Below are positions 28,363 through 36,688 of a stretch of 64,000 bases of DNA, piece after piece. Origin of the DNA: Couchioplanes caeruleus (GTDB lineage: Bacteria > Actinomycetota > Actinomycetes > Mycobacteriales > Micromonosporaceae); NCBI RefSeq assembly GCF_023499255.1, contig NZ_CP092183.1, forward strand, positions 999,501 to 1,063,500, written 5' to 3'. Each line of letters starts with the position of its first letter. The stretch's first letter is position 1. The notes beneath the pieces are model-generated. The model did no database searches. It saw only the letters and a list, made by a program, of their open reading frames with translations, and was not told where the DNA came from. A program made the position numbers and the translations under genes.

Positions 28363-29774
28363 GCGGACCTCCAGAGTCGCATCAGGGCGTACGAGCGCCA
28401 GGGCCGCCAGCGTTCGGCGTGCGCCTCCAGCGCCTTGGGGGTGTGCGGCAGACCGAGCGCTTTCGCGCCGCGCTGGACCGCCACGTCGGTGGGAAGGAAG
28501 ACATCGGGGTCGCCGACGGCGCGCATGGCCACGTATCCCGCGGTCCACGCGCCGACGCCGGGCAGCTCCAGCAGCCGGGCGACGGCTTCCTCCCGGTCGG
28601 CGCCGGGCTCGAGGTCGAGCTTGCCGTCGGCGACCGCCTCGGCCAGGGCGCGGATGCTCGCGCGACGGGCGGCCGGCATCCGGAACGCCTCGTCGGACAG
28701 TGCTGCCACAACCTCGGCGGTGGGGAAGCCGCGCAGCTCACCCGGCTGCACCGGACCGAGCATGCGGCTCAGCGTGGTGCGGGCGCCGGAGACCGAGACC
28801 TGCTGGCCGACGATCGCCCGGACCGCCATCTCGAAGCCGTCGACCGCGCGGGGGACCCGTACGCCCGGCTCGGCGGTTGTCCCCGCGCTCAGCGCGGGAT
28901 CGGCACCCAGCGTGCCGTCGACGGCGACCGGGTCCGCGTCCAGGTCGAACAGCCGGCGGCAGCGCGCCACCGCGGGCGCCAGGTCGCGCACGTCGGTGAG
29001 CCGCAGCGTCGCCGACACGAAGCGGTCGGCCGGGGTGAGCGCGACGGTCGCGCTGCCGTGCGGCAGGTTCAACCCTCGGCGGTACGTCGTCCCGTCGCAC
29101 TCCTCGACGCCCGGCAGGGTGCGCGCGGCGAGGAACTCCAGCAGGGCGCCGGCGTGCAGCGGCGCCCGGTACGCGAGCCGCAACGAGATCGCGCCGGCCT
29201 CCGGTTCCCCGCCGGTACGGCGTACCCGCAGCTCGCCCGGCGACCGCGCGTACACCTCTTGGATGGTGTCGTTGAACTGCCGCACGCTGCCGAAACCGGA
29301 CGCGAACGCGATCTCGGCGAAGCCGAGCGCGGTGGTCTCGATGAGGATCCGCGCGGTCTGCGCGCGCTGCGCCCGGGCCAGCGCCAACGGACCGGCGCCC
29401 AGCTCGGCGGTGAGCATCCGGTTGAGGTGCCGCTCGGTGTAGCCGAGGCGGCTCGCGAGCCCCGGTACGCCCTCCCGGTCGACGACGCCGTCGCCGATGA
29501 GCCGCATGGCCCGTCCCACGACGTCGGCCCGGACGTCCCACTCGGGCGAGCCCGGTGCGGCGTCGGGCCGGCAGCGGCGGCAGGCCCGGTAACCGGCCCG
29601 CTGGGCGGCCGCCGCGCTGGGGTGGAAGGTGACGTTCTCGCGCTTGGGGGTGAGCGCCGGGCAGGACGGCCGGCAGTAGATGCCGGTGGTGCGTACGGCC
29701 GTGTAGAACCAGCCGTCGAAGCGCTGGTCACGGCTGTCGACGGCCCGGTAGCACCGCTCGAAGTCCAGTTCCAT
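28359..29774 (-). CDS. Ada regulator-AlkA DNA glycosylase fusion
   Basis: The 471-aa protein has three parts. The Ada N-domain (residues 1-75, GIYCRPSCPA and ACRRCRPD) supplies the zinc and methyl-acceptor cysteines. An AraC-type DNA-binding domain spans about 80-180 (LGYTERHLNRMLTAELGAGP). The AlkA domain (200-471) has the helix-hairpin-helix LLELPGVGAWTAGYVAMRAV and a catalytic Asp in FLPTDVAVQRG. It senses methyl phosphotriesters, activates the alkylation response and removes 3-methyladenine. It lacks the Ogt domain of E. coli Ada, which is the next gene here. Confidence 0.95.
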   Translation of the reverse strand: MELDFERCYRAVDSRDQRFDGWFYTAVRTTGIYCRPSCPALTPKRENVTFHPSAAAAQRAGYRACRRCRPDAAPGSPEWDVRADVVGRAMRLIGDGVVDREGVPGLASRLGYTERHLNRMLTAELGAGPLALARAQRAQTARILIETTALGFAEIAFASGFGSVRQFNDTIQEVYARSPGELRVRRTGGEPEAGAISLRLAYRAPLHAGALLEFLAARTLPGVEECDGTTYRRGLNLPHGSATVALTPADRFVSATLRLTDVRDLAPAVARCRRLFDLDADPVAVDGTLGADPALSAGTTAEPGVRVPRAVDGFEMAVRAIVGQQVSVSGARTTLSRMLGPVQPGELRGFPTAEVVAALSDEAFRMPAARRASIRALAEAVADGKLDLEPGADREEAVARLLELPGVGAWTAGYVAMRAVGDPDVFLPTDVAVQRGAKALGLPHTPKALEAHAERWRPWRSYALMRLWRSA

Positions 29775-29838
29775 GGCCTCGAGTCTGCTCCCCGGCCCGG
29801 CCCCGCGGCTGGCGGGATTCGGACATCACCGTGCCGCG

Positions 29839-30315
29839 TCAGAGATACTTGACGAACAGCAGGCACTGGTCCGGCTCGACGATCGTCTTGCCGCCCTCGA
29901 CGCGCTCGCGGACGGTGTCGAGCGGACCGTGCGCCCACTCCCGATATGTCAGCCGCCGGTAGAGCCGCGCCGCACCCGCGTTCCCCACGTCCACCCCGAC
30001 GGCGACTCTCCGCTCGCCGCGGCTGCGCAGCGCGGCCTCGGCCGCTCCGATCAGCCGGGTCCCGACGCGGCGGCCCCGCACCGGCTCGGCGACCATCAGC
30101 TTGTGCAGCATCGGTACGGGGCCGAGCCGGCGGATGACCTCCGGTTCGTGCGCCGGGCGCAGCGACACGTGCATCGCGCCCACCGGACGCGTGCCGACCC
30201 GGGCGACGAGCACGAGACCCGGCTGCCGGGCGCGCTCCCGGTAGTACGGGCCGAGCGCCGGGAACAGCAGCTCCAGGCGCTCCAGGTCGAAGGGGAGCAG
30301 CGGCGAGATCCGCAT
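29839..30315 (-). CDS. GNAT family N-acetyltransferase
   Basis: The 158-aa protein has a GNAT core: VLVARVGTRPVGAMHVSLR, the acetyl-CoA loop MVAEPVRGRRVGTRLIGAAE near residue 90, and VGVDVGNAGAARLYRRLTYR near the end. The ATG at 30315 starts right at the domain; an ATG at 30414 in the same frame adds 33 low-similarity residues. The substrate is unknown. It is transcribed in the same direction as ada-alkA but 64 bases before it. Confidence 0.8.
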   Translation of the reverse strand: MRISPLLPFDLERLELLFPALGPYYRERARQPGLVLVARVGTRPVGAMHVSLRPAHEPEVIRRLGPVPMLHKLMVAEPVRGRRVGTRLIGAAEAALRSRGERRVAVGVDVGNAGAARLYRRLTYREWAHGPLDTVRERVEGGKTIVEPDQCLLFVKYL

Positions 30316-30428
30316 CCCGTCGAGTCCGCCCACAGGGCCATCGTGCCCAATGGACGCACGCCGGTCGATCCGGGACCGGCGTGCGCCGTACGCGCGCAGC
30401 GCCGGCCCCGTCATACCGAGACGCCCCA

Positions 30429-30692
30429 CTAGGTGGACATGACGAACGCGACGATCAGCAGGATGAGCAGCGCGGCGGCCAGCGTGAACGCGGCGAGTCC
30501 GGCCAGGACGGCCTTGACGACGTCCATGACCGGGGCGATGGCCGAGCGCAGCAGGCCCATCATGAGCATCATGACGGCGGCCATCAGCATGATCAGGACG
30601 CTCAGGCCGCCGTGGCCGCCGTCGGACGTGGGGGAGGCGGTCAGGAGAATGGTCGACTTTTCGAGTACCGGGACAGGCGTTAGGGTGAACAC
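30429..30692 (-). CDS. Small membrane protein, unknown function
   Basis: The 87-aa product starts at a GTG (complement of 30690-30692). It has two hydrophobic segments, one rich in Met and Leu (about residues 31-52) and one at about 60-85. I recognise no family. AAAAGAG lies upstream as a weak ribosome site. Confidence 0.55.
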   Translation of the reverse strand: MFTLTPVPVLEKSTILLTASPTSDGGHGGLSVLIMLMAAVMMLMMGLLRSAIAPVMDVVKAVLAGLAAFTLAAALLILLIVAFVMST

Positions 30693-31146
30693 AGGTAACT
30701 CTTTTCGCTGGTGAGCGGGAGGGCGTTGCCGTTACAGACACACCTCCGGCGGCCACCGGGGGTGTGTTGCCGTTTGAGGGCCGTTCGCTCGGTGGGCGAC
30801 GGCGGCCTCGTTCGCCTCGCATCGCGCATGCCTCGCGTCGTCGCGGGCCTCGCCTGGTTGCGGCCACGCGGGAGGGCGGCGGCGCCCGCGGCGGGTGGCC
30901 GGGTCGACGCTCAGTGATCATGAGACCCTCCACGGTGCCGCTTGATTACGATTCAGCAACCTTCTGCCTTGACGCTAAACTTCAGCGATGAACTGAAGCA
31001 ATAAGCATTCCGTGCTCCAGGGGCTCCCGTGATAGTGAATGAGTAGGTTCATCCGGGTCCGCGCGTCGCAATCAGCAGCATGTGGGACCCGGGCCCGAGG
31101 GGTGGAGTTCAGGGCATAAAGTGAACGCGACTGAAGGACTGATCTG
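30693..31146. promoter_or_regulatory. 454-nt intergenic region with hairpin and inverted repeat
   Basis: This gap between divergent genes has two features. One is an imperfect 12-bp hairpin at 30738-30767 (ACACACC and GGTGTGT arms). The other is an AT-richer stretch, 30945-31020. The rest shows no gene I would accept. AAGGA at 31134-31138 is the ribosome site of the XRE-type gene. I could not assign a -35/-10 pair. Confidence 0.4.
30980..30998. repeat. Inverted repeat, possible operator of the XRE-GT operon
   Basis: CTTCAG at 30980-30985 and CTGAAG at 30993-30998 are perfect inverted copies with a seven-base spacer. They lie about 150 bases upstream of the XRE-type gene in an AT-richer stretch. 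The XRE domain of that protein would be the natural candidate to bind here. Confidence 0.4.
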
Positions 31147-32214
31147 ATGGTGGCGGACGGGATGGCGGCGCGGCTGCGCCGGCTGCGTACCGAGGAGTTC
31201 GGCGAGCTGGTGGCCCAGAAGGCGCTCGCCGTGGCTCTCGGCGTCAGCGCGCCCCTGGTGTCCTCGTGGGAGAAGGGCAACGCCGTCCCGCCCGACGAGC
31301 GCCTGGAGACGTACGCGCGGTTCTTCGCCTCGACCCGTTCCATGCGCGACGGGCACCCGCGGCTGCTCCCGGTCGCCGACCTCGACGAGCACGAACGCCG
31401 CCGCTACGCCGAACTCCTCAGCGAGCTGACCGGCCTGCGCCCCACGCGCAACGGCCCGCCCGCCGGGCGCGAGGACCTGGTGACCCGGTCACCGTGGGAA
31501 GGCATGTGGCACTTCGCGGACCGGTCCCCGATCACGCTGGTCTGCGCCCGCCTGCCCGAGAGCGCCCGGGCCAGCGCCGTGTACACGGATTCCGGCAGCC
31601 CGGACTACGTGGAGCTGTACTCGTACAGCGATCTCGACGCGCTGATGGAGCTCTACGGTCACGTCTACGCGGCGAACCCCGGCGTACGGGTCAGCCGCAT
31701 GCTCGCCGACGTGCTGACGCAGGACGACATCACCAACCACCTCGTCCTTCTGGGTGGCGTCGACTACAACCCCATGACACGTCTGGTGATGCAGGAGTTG
31801 AATCTCCCGGTGAGTCAGGACAGGCGTGCGGGCAGCGAGCCGGACGTCGGGTGCTTCCGGGTCGTCGACGAGAACGGCGAGACCCGCAGCTTCCCCTCGA
31901 CGCTGGCGGGTACGCGGCCGAACCAGCGGCTCACCGAGGACGTGGCGCAGTTCTGCCGCGGGCCCAACCCCTTCAACCGCAAGAGGACGGTCACCATCTG
32001 CAACGGGAACTACGGCCGCGGGACGTACGCGGCGGTGCGTACCCTGACCGACCCGCGGTTCCGGGACCGTAACCGTACGTACATCCAGGCGCGGTACTCG
32101 GCGGAGGACACGTACAGCATCCTGGCCCGCGTCAACATCGTGAACGGCAAGGTCATCACTCCGGACTGGACCGTCGACGGCACCGTCCTGCACGAGTGGT
32201 CGACGAGCTCGTGA
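31147..32214 (+). CDS. XRE-type HTH protein with uncharacterised Rossmann-like sensor domain
   Basis: The 355-aa protein has an N-terminal helix-turn-helix (about residues 5-60; LVAQKALAVALGVSAPLVS, then SWEKGNAVPPDERL). A domain of about 230 residues follows that I cannot name. It contains YSDLDALMELYGHVYAANPG, VLLGGVDYNPMTRLVMQEL, FCRGPNPFNRKRTVTICNG and NYGRGTYAAVRTLTDPRF. The LLGG-x-N-P-T and NPFN-x-[KR]-TV patterns suggest a nucleotide- or ligand-binding alpha/beta fold as in some conflict-system sensors. AAGGA precedes the ATG by eight bases. Its stop overlaps the GTG of the glycosyltransferase-like gene by 4 nt, so the two act as a unit. Confidence 0.75.
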   Translation: MVADGMAARLRRLRTEEFGELVAQKALAVALGVSAPLVSSWEKGNAVPPDERLETYARFFASTRSMRDGHPRLLPVADLDEHERRRYAELLSELTGLRPTRNGPPAGREDLVTRSPWEGMWHFADRSPITLVCARLPESARASAVYTDSGSPDYVELYSYSDLDALMELYGHVYAANPGVRVSRMLADVLTQDDITNHLVLLGGVDYNPMTRLVMQELNLPVSQDRRAGSEPDVGCFRVVDENGETRSFPSTLAGTRPNQRLTEDVAQFCRGPNPFNRKRTVTICNGNYGRGTYAAVRTLTDPRFRDRNRTYIQARYSAEDTYSILARVNIVNGKVITPDWTVDGTVLHEWSTSS

Positions 32215-33362
32215 CGGACACCCTCCGGCAGCTGAGCGCCGTCGCGGAACCCGCCGGCGTGACCCACCGGCCGTCGCACCGGCAGCTGATGATCCAGCCC
32301 GGCCCGGACGAGCCCGGTGACGTCTCGGCCATCGTGGTGCCGACCAACCGGCACGCCGTGACGATGCGTGACTCGCTTCGCCTCGCCGAGGAGCTGCAGC
32401 GTCCCCTCGTCGCCCTCTGCAGCCAGTGGTCCTCCGCGGCGGCCGTCCTCGCCGAGGCGGCGAAGGTCGACACCACCGTCATCGCCGTCGACGTGACCGG
32501 CGCGGCACGCCTCCCGGCCTTCTCGGCCGACCAGCTCATCGCGTCGGCGCGCGGACTCACCCGCGTCAACGACGTGAGCGTCAAACGCAACACCGGTCTC
32601 GCAGCCGCGCGCATGCTCCGGTGGGCCCGGCTCGCCTTCCTCGACGACGACATCACCGACCTCCGGCCCGACGCCGTGAAGGCCGCCGGTGGGCTGCTGC
32701 GCAAGTACAACGTGGCCGCCCTCGAGAACGTCGGCTTCCCGGACAACTCCGTGGTGTGCCATGCCCGGCGAGAGGTCGGGATGCCGCAGGACTCGTTCGT
32801 CGGGGGCGGTGCGATGGCCGTACGCGTCAATGTCCGGACGCCGTTCTTCCCGTCGATCTACAACGAGGACTGGTTCTTCCTCGTCGGGCGCCGCGCCGTC
32901 GAACGGGTCGCCGTGTGCGGCAAGGTCAGCCAGCGCGAGTACGACCCGTACCTGTCGCCGGAGCGGGCCCGGTCGGAGGAGTTCGGCGACTGCCTCGCGG
33001 AGGGCCTGTTCGCGCTCTCCGGGCAGGATCGTCCCGCCGGGGCGGCCGACGAGGCGTACTGGCGGGCGTTCCTCGACGACCGGATTCTCATGATCGACGA
33101 CATCCTCGGCCGCCTCGCCGCGAAACCGCCGACCGAACGGCGGCACCGGATGGCCCAGGCGCTGCGGGTGGCCCGCGGACGCTGCCGGATCATCGACCCC
33201 GCGTTCTGCGTGCGCTACCTGGCGGCGTGGCGGGCCGACCTGGACGTCTGGAAGCGGTTCCTCACCGGGCTGCCGGTCATCGACGATCCCGTGGCGGCCT
33301 TCGCCCACCTGGGGCTCAAGGCGTACGTGCACCCCGCTCGGGGCCGGCGGCCAAGCCCGTAG
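32211..33362 (+). CDS. GT-A-like glycosyltransferase protein coupled to the XRE gene
   Basis: The 383-aa protein looks like a family-2-type nucleotide-diphospho-sugar transferase. It has an N-terminal Rossmann-like half (SAIVVPTNRHAVTMRDSL) and VKRNTGLAAARMLRWARL. It also has the triple acidic FLDDDITDL near residue 144, which can bind the metal-nucleotide, and PSIYNEDWFFLVGRR near residue 215. The C-terminal 130 residues are helical. No membrane segment or signal peptide is present, so it probably acts in the cytosol. The GTG at 32211 is chosen because it overlaps the upstream stop as GTGA. Sugar donor and acceptor are unknown. Confidence 0.7.
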   Translation: MTDTLRQLSAVAEPAGVTHRPSHRQLMIQPGPDEPGDVSAIVVPTNRHAVTMRDSLRLAEELQRPLVALCSQWSSAAAVLAEAAKVDTTVIAVDVTGAARLPAFSADQLIASARGLTRVNDVSVKRNTGLAAARMLRWARLAFLDDDITDLRPDAVKAAGGLLRKYNVAALENVGFPDNSVVCHARREVGMPQDSFVGGGAMAVRVNVRTPFFPSIYNEDWFFLVGRRAVERVAVCGKVSQREYDPYLSPERARSEEFGDCLAEGLFALSGQDRPAGAADEAYWRAFLDDRILMIDDILGRLAAKPPTERRHRMAQALRVARGRCRIIDPAFCVRYLAAWRADLDVWKRFLTGLPVIDDPVAAFAHLGLKAYVHPARGRRPSP

Positions 33363-33373
33363 ACTGGTCTGTC

Positions 33374-34459
33374 GTGAGCCTCTCCATCGGGATCGTCGGC
33401 CTGCCCAACGTCGGCAAGAGCACCCTCTTCAACGCCCTGACCAAGAACGACGTGCTCGCCGCGAACTACCCGTTCGCGACGATCGAGCCCAACGTCGGCG
33501 TCGTGGGGCTGCCTGACGAGCGGCTGACCAGGCTCGCCGAGATGTTCGGCAGCGAGAAGACCATCCCGGCGCCCGTCTCGTTCGTCGACATCGCCGGCCT
33601 GGTCCGCGGCGCGTCGAAGGGCCAGGGCCGTGGCAACGCGTTCCTCGCGAACATCCGCGACGCCTCGGCCATCTGCCAGGTCGTCCGCGCCTTCTCCGAC
33701 CCGAACGTCCTGCACGTCGACGGCAAGGTCTCCCCGGCCGACGACATCGAGACGATCAACACCGAGCTCATCCTCGCTGACCTGCAGACGGTGGAGAAGG
33801 CCCTGCCCCGGCTGCAGAAGGAAGCGAAGCTCAAGAAGGACCGCGCCCCGGCGGTCGCCGCGGCCGAGGCGGCGTTCAAGCTGCTCAACGACGGCACCAC
33901 CCTGTACGCGGGCGCCAAGGCGGCGGGCATCGACCTGGACCAGCTCGCCGAGCTGCACCTCCTGACGATCAAGCCCTTCCTGTACGTCTTCAACGTCGAC
34001 GAGGCCGAGCTGGGCAACGCGGCGTTCCTCGACGAGATGCGTGCCCTGGTCGCCCCGGCCGAGGCCATCTTCATGGACGCCAAGATCGAGTCCGAGCTGA
34101 TCGACCTCCCCGAGGACGAGGCGATGGAGCTGCTCGAGTCCACCGGTCAGACCGAACCGGGCCTCAACCAGCTCATCCGCGTCGGCTTCAGCACGCTGGG
34201 GCTGCAGACGTACCTGACGGCCGGCCCCAAGGAAGCCCGCGCCTGGGTCATCCCGGTCGGCGCGACCGCCCCGGAAGCGGCGGGCGTGATCCACTCCGAC
34301 TTCCAGCGCGGCTTCATCAAGGCCGAGATCGTGAGCTACGAGGACCTGATGGCGGCGGGCTCCATGGCGGCGGCCAAGGCGGCGGGCAAGGTCCGCATGG
34401 AGGGCAAGGACTACATCATGAAGGACGGCGACGTGGTGGAGTTCCGCTTCAACGTGTAG
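33374..34459 (+). CDS. ychF: Ribosome-binding ATPase YchF
   Basis: The 361-aa Obg-like protein has G1 GLPNVGKSTLFNAL near residue 8, and G3 DIAGLVRGASKGQGRGN near residue 75. A NxxE-type G4 replaces the GTP-specific motif (FNVDEAEL), consistent with ATP preference in this family. The C-terminal TGS domain includes GPKEARAWVI and DFQRGFIKAEI. TAGACT (33360-33365) lies eight bases before the GTG and overlaps the stop of the upstream gene, suggesting a leaderless promoter separate from the XRE-GT pair. Confidence 0.97.
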   Translation: MSLSIGIVGLPNVGKSTLFNALTKNDVLAANYPFATIEPNVGVVGLPDERLTRLAEMFGSEKTIPAPVSFVDIAGLVRGASKGQGRGNAFLANIRDASAICQVVRAFSDPNVLHVDGKVSPADDIETINTELILADLQTVEKALPRLQKEAKLKKDRAPAVAAAEAAFKLLNDGTTLYAGAKAAGIDLDQLAELHLLTIKPFLYVFNVDEAELGNAAFLDEMRALVAPAEAIFMDAKIESELIDLPEDEAMELLESTGQTEPGLNQLIRVGFSTLGLQTYLTAGPKEARAWVIPVGATAPEAAGVIHSDFQRGFIKAEIVSYEDLMAAGSMAAAKAAGKVRMEGKDYIMKDGDVVEFRFNV

Positions 34460-34475
34460 TGATGATGTGCCCGGC

Positions 34476-34970
34476 TCAGCTTCTGCGGCCGGGCACCAGC
34501 TTGTCCAGATCGATGTCGATCGTGAACGGTGTGGGCGTGCGCAGTTCATGGCGGTGGACGCCACTCGGCGCGTACAGCCGCGTCGGACCGTCGAGCTCGT
34601 AGGCGTGCACGACTGGCAGCCCGTCCTCTTCCTCGACGCGCCGGTAACCGGGGATGGCGGCCTCCGCGTACTTCCGCAAGTTGACCGTGCGATCACGGTG
34701 GGTGGACTCCGGAGACGCGACCTCGACCACCAGAAGCACATCATCCGGCGTGTAGAACGTCCGGTCCGGATCGTAGGGTGCCGTCGTGACGAGAAGGTCC
34801 GGTTCCGGGCGGTTGCGTGGATCAAGTCGGATCGTCATCTCGCGTTCCACCTCGACACCCGCCGGCGCCTGGTCCGTGAGCGCGTTCACCAGCGCGGTGA
34901 CGAGCCGAGCGTGCCCGGGGCCGGCTGGTTGAATGGCCACCGTGGAGTGGGCGTTCGATGCGGAGATCAT
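34476..34970 (-). CDS. Uma2-family (PD-(D/E)xK-like) protein, N-terminally truncated
   Basis: The 164-aa frame matches the Uma2/DUF820 fold from ARLVTALVNALTDQAP onward. It keeps the acidic core residues in RPEPDLLVT and VLLVVEVASPES and the KYAEAAIPGYRRVEEE stretch. The first 30-40 residues of the family, including the YELIDG strand, are missing. The frame upstream runs into the divergent DUF1905 gene, whose ATG is at 34933, so the listed ATG at 34970 overlaps it. A GTG near 34941 is an alternative start. The gene may be a relic. Uma2 proteins are very common in actinomycetes and their role is unclear. Confidence 0.7.
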   Translation of the reverse strand: MISASNAHSTVAIQPAGPGHARLVTALVNALTDQAPAGVEVEREMTIRLDPRNRPEPDLLVTTAPYDPDRTFYTPDDVLLVVEVASPESTHRDRTVNLRKYAEAAIPGYRRVEEEDGLPVVHAYELDGPTRLYAPSGVHRHELRTPTPFTIDIDLDKLVPGRRS

Positions 34971-35238
34971 CGAGTGGCGCGGGCCGGCGCCGTATTACTT
35001 CGTGGCCATGTCCGAGGCTGACAGCGCCGAGCTCAAGGAAGCGGCCCGGTCTCTCATCTACTGGGGCCAGGTTCCCGTACAGGTCGTCATCGGCGACACG
35101 GAGTTCCGGACCGCGCTCTTCCCCCGTGACGGCCGTTACCTGGTCCCGCTCAAGGATGCCGTCCGCAAGGCCGAGGGCATCGGCGAAGGCGACGTCGTGG
35201 CGGTGACGCTGCGTCCCGGCCGGGAGCCGGCGTCATGA
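34933..35238 (+). CDS. DUF1905 domain protein
   Basis: The 101-aa protein matches the small DUF1905 fold: FDAEIIEWRGPAPYYFVAMS at the start, VPVQVVIGDTEFRTALFPRD in the middle, and VRKAEGIGEGDVVAVTLRPG near the end. The family resembles the N-terminal part of YdeI-type proteins and its role is unknown. The last 6 bases overlap the MFS gene running the other way. The first bases overlap the truncated Uma2 frame. Confidence 0.82.
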   Translation: MATVEWAFDAEIIEWRGPAPYYFVAMSEADSAELKEAARSLIYWGQVPVQVVIGDTEFRTALFPRDGRYLVPLKDAVRKAEGIGEGDVVAVTLRPGREPAS

Positions 35239-36579
35239 CGTGGTGACGATCCGGGACGACGCGGGCGTTGCCCGGCGGCCGACCACGACGGTGAGAATGC
35301 CCAGCGCCGTCGTGAAGGCGAACGGGGCCACGAATGGCATGACCGTGAACAAGGCCCCCGCTGCCGCCAGCGACGCACTCCCGCCCACCGCGTCCGTGAT
35401 GCTCTTGGCGGCCGTGTTGAAGCCTTCCTCACCCGGGCGTGACCAGGCCAGGACCAGCGCGCTGATCCGCGGATAGAGCGTGCCCATCCCCGCGCCCGCG
35501 AGGAACCAGCCGGCCGCCGCGGCCGCCGGATGCACATGGAACGCAGCCGTTGCCAGTTCCGTCGCCGCGCCCGCCGCCAGCAGGGTGGTGCCGGCCCGGA
35601 TGGGGGTGTGCGGGGTGAGGCGGTCGCCGAGGCGGGATTGGACGGCGGATGCGATCGCCCAGGCCACCGCGCCCGCGGTCAGGGTGATGCCGGACAGCCA
35701 GGTGGGGACGCCGTAGCGGTCGTGCAGGAGGAGCGGCAGGTAGACCTCCGTGCCGACGAAGACGCCGCCGGCGACGGCGCAGAGGGCCACCGCCGCCGGG
35801 AGGCCGCGGGCGACCCGGTACGTGCCCACCGGTACGAGATTGCGCAGCGCGACCGCCACGACGGCCAGGGCGGCCGGTGCGATGAGCCAGGCAAGGCCGC
35901 CGCCGATTTCGGCGAGGGAGCTGAGCACGGTGACCGCGAGCGCGACGACCGTGGCCTGTCCGGCGCGGCGGGCGTCGGCGGCTGAGGCCGGGATGCGGTC
36001 GGCGGGCGTACGGTCCCGGCCACGCAGCGCCGGCAGCACCAGGGTGGTGGCCGCCGCGACCAGGATCAGCACGCCGAGGAAAACCCAGTGCCAGCTCAGC
36101 GCCTCCGCGGTGAGCCCGGCCAGCGAGGGCCCGATCAGCGAGGGCAGCACCCACGCTGTCGCGAACGCGCCGAAGATCTTGATGTGCAGCTCGGAGGGGT
36201 AGGCCAGCGCGATGAGGACGTACAGCGCCACGGTCTGACCTCCGCCGCCGAGGCCCTGCAGGAAGCGGCCCGCCACGAACAGCGGCATCGAGGTGGCCGT
36301 GCCCGCGAGGGCCAGGCCCGCGCCGAAGGTCAGGATCGCGCTGAGCAACGGTACGGCGGGGCCGCGCCGGTCCGCCCAGGCGCCGAAGGTGACCATGCCG
36401 ACCACGCCGGCCGCGAGGGCCGCCGAGAAGGCGAGCGCGTAGAGCTCGCGCCCGTTCAGGTCGGCCGTCACATCCGGCATGATCGTCGTCACCGCCAGCG
36501 ACTCGAAGGCGGCCAGGAAGACGAGGCTCCAGGCACCGATGGTGGTCAGGGCGTACGGCCGCCGCAGGATCGCGCTCAC
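35233..36579 (-). CDS. MFS transporter (multidrug efflux type)
   Basis: The 448-aa protein has about 12-14 hydrophobic segments and MFS signatures: GAWADRRGPAVPLL after helix 2, GRFLQGLGGGGQTVALYVLI in helix 4, and a second-half loop near SRLGDRLTPHTP. It resembles proton-coupled drug exporters. The GTG start (complement of 36577-36579) has no strong ribosome site. No regulator is adjacent. Confidence 0.9.
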   Translation of the reverse strand: MSAILRRPYALTTIGAWSLVFLAAFESLAVTTIMPDVTADLNGRELYALAFSAALAAGVVGMVTFGAWADRRGPAVPLLSAILTFGAGLALAGTATSMPLFVAGRFLQGLGGGGQTVALYVLIALAYPSELHIKIFGAFATAWVLPSLIGPSLAGLTAEALSWHWVFLGVLILVAAATTLVLPALRGRDRTPADRIPASAADARRAGQATVVALAVTVLSSLAEIGGGLAWLIAPAALAVVAVALRNLVPVGTYRVARGLPAAVALCAVAGGVFVGTEVYLPLLLHDRYGVPTWLSGITLTAGAVAWAIASAVQSRLGDRLTPHTPIRAGTTLLAAGAATELATAAFHVHPAAAAAGWFLAGAGMGTLYPRISALVLAWSRPGEEGFNTAAKSITDAVGGSASLAAAGALFTVMPFVAPFAFTTALGILTVVVGRRATPASSRIVTTS

Positions 36580-36688
36580 CGACGCAACCTAGAACCTCAT
36601 CCCCGGTTGAGCTCAAGCCGGCACTGCGACCCTGTGTGAAAAGAGTGATGCCCATCAATCACTCGGTAGACATGGGGAGGCCTGCGCC

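Noticed and set aside
30693..30920. Open frames in the gap between the small membrane gene and the XRE gene
   Set aside because: They lack ribosome sites, codon bias and similarity, and overlap a hairpin.
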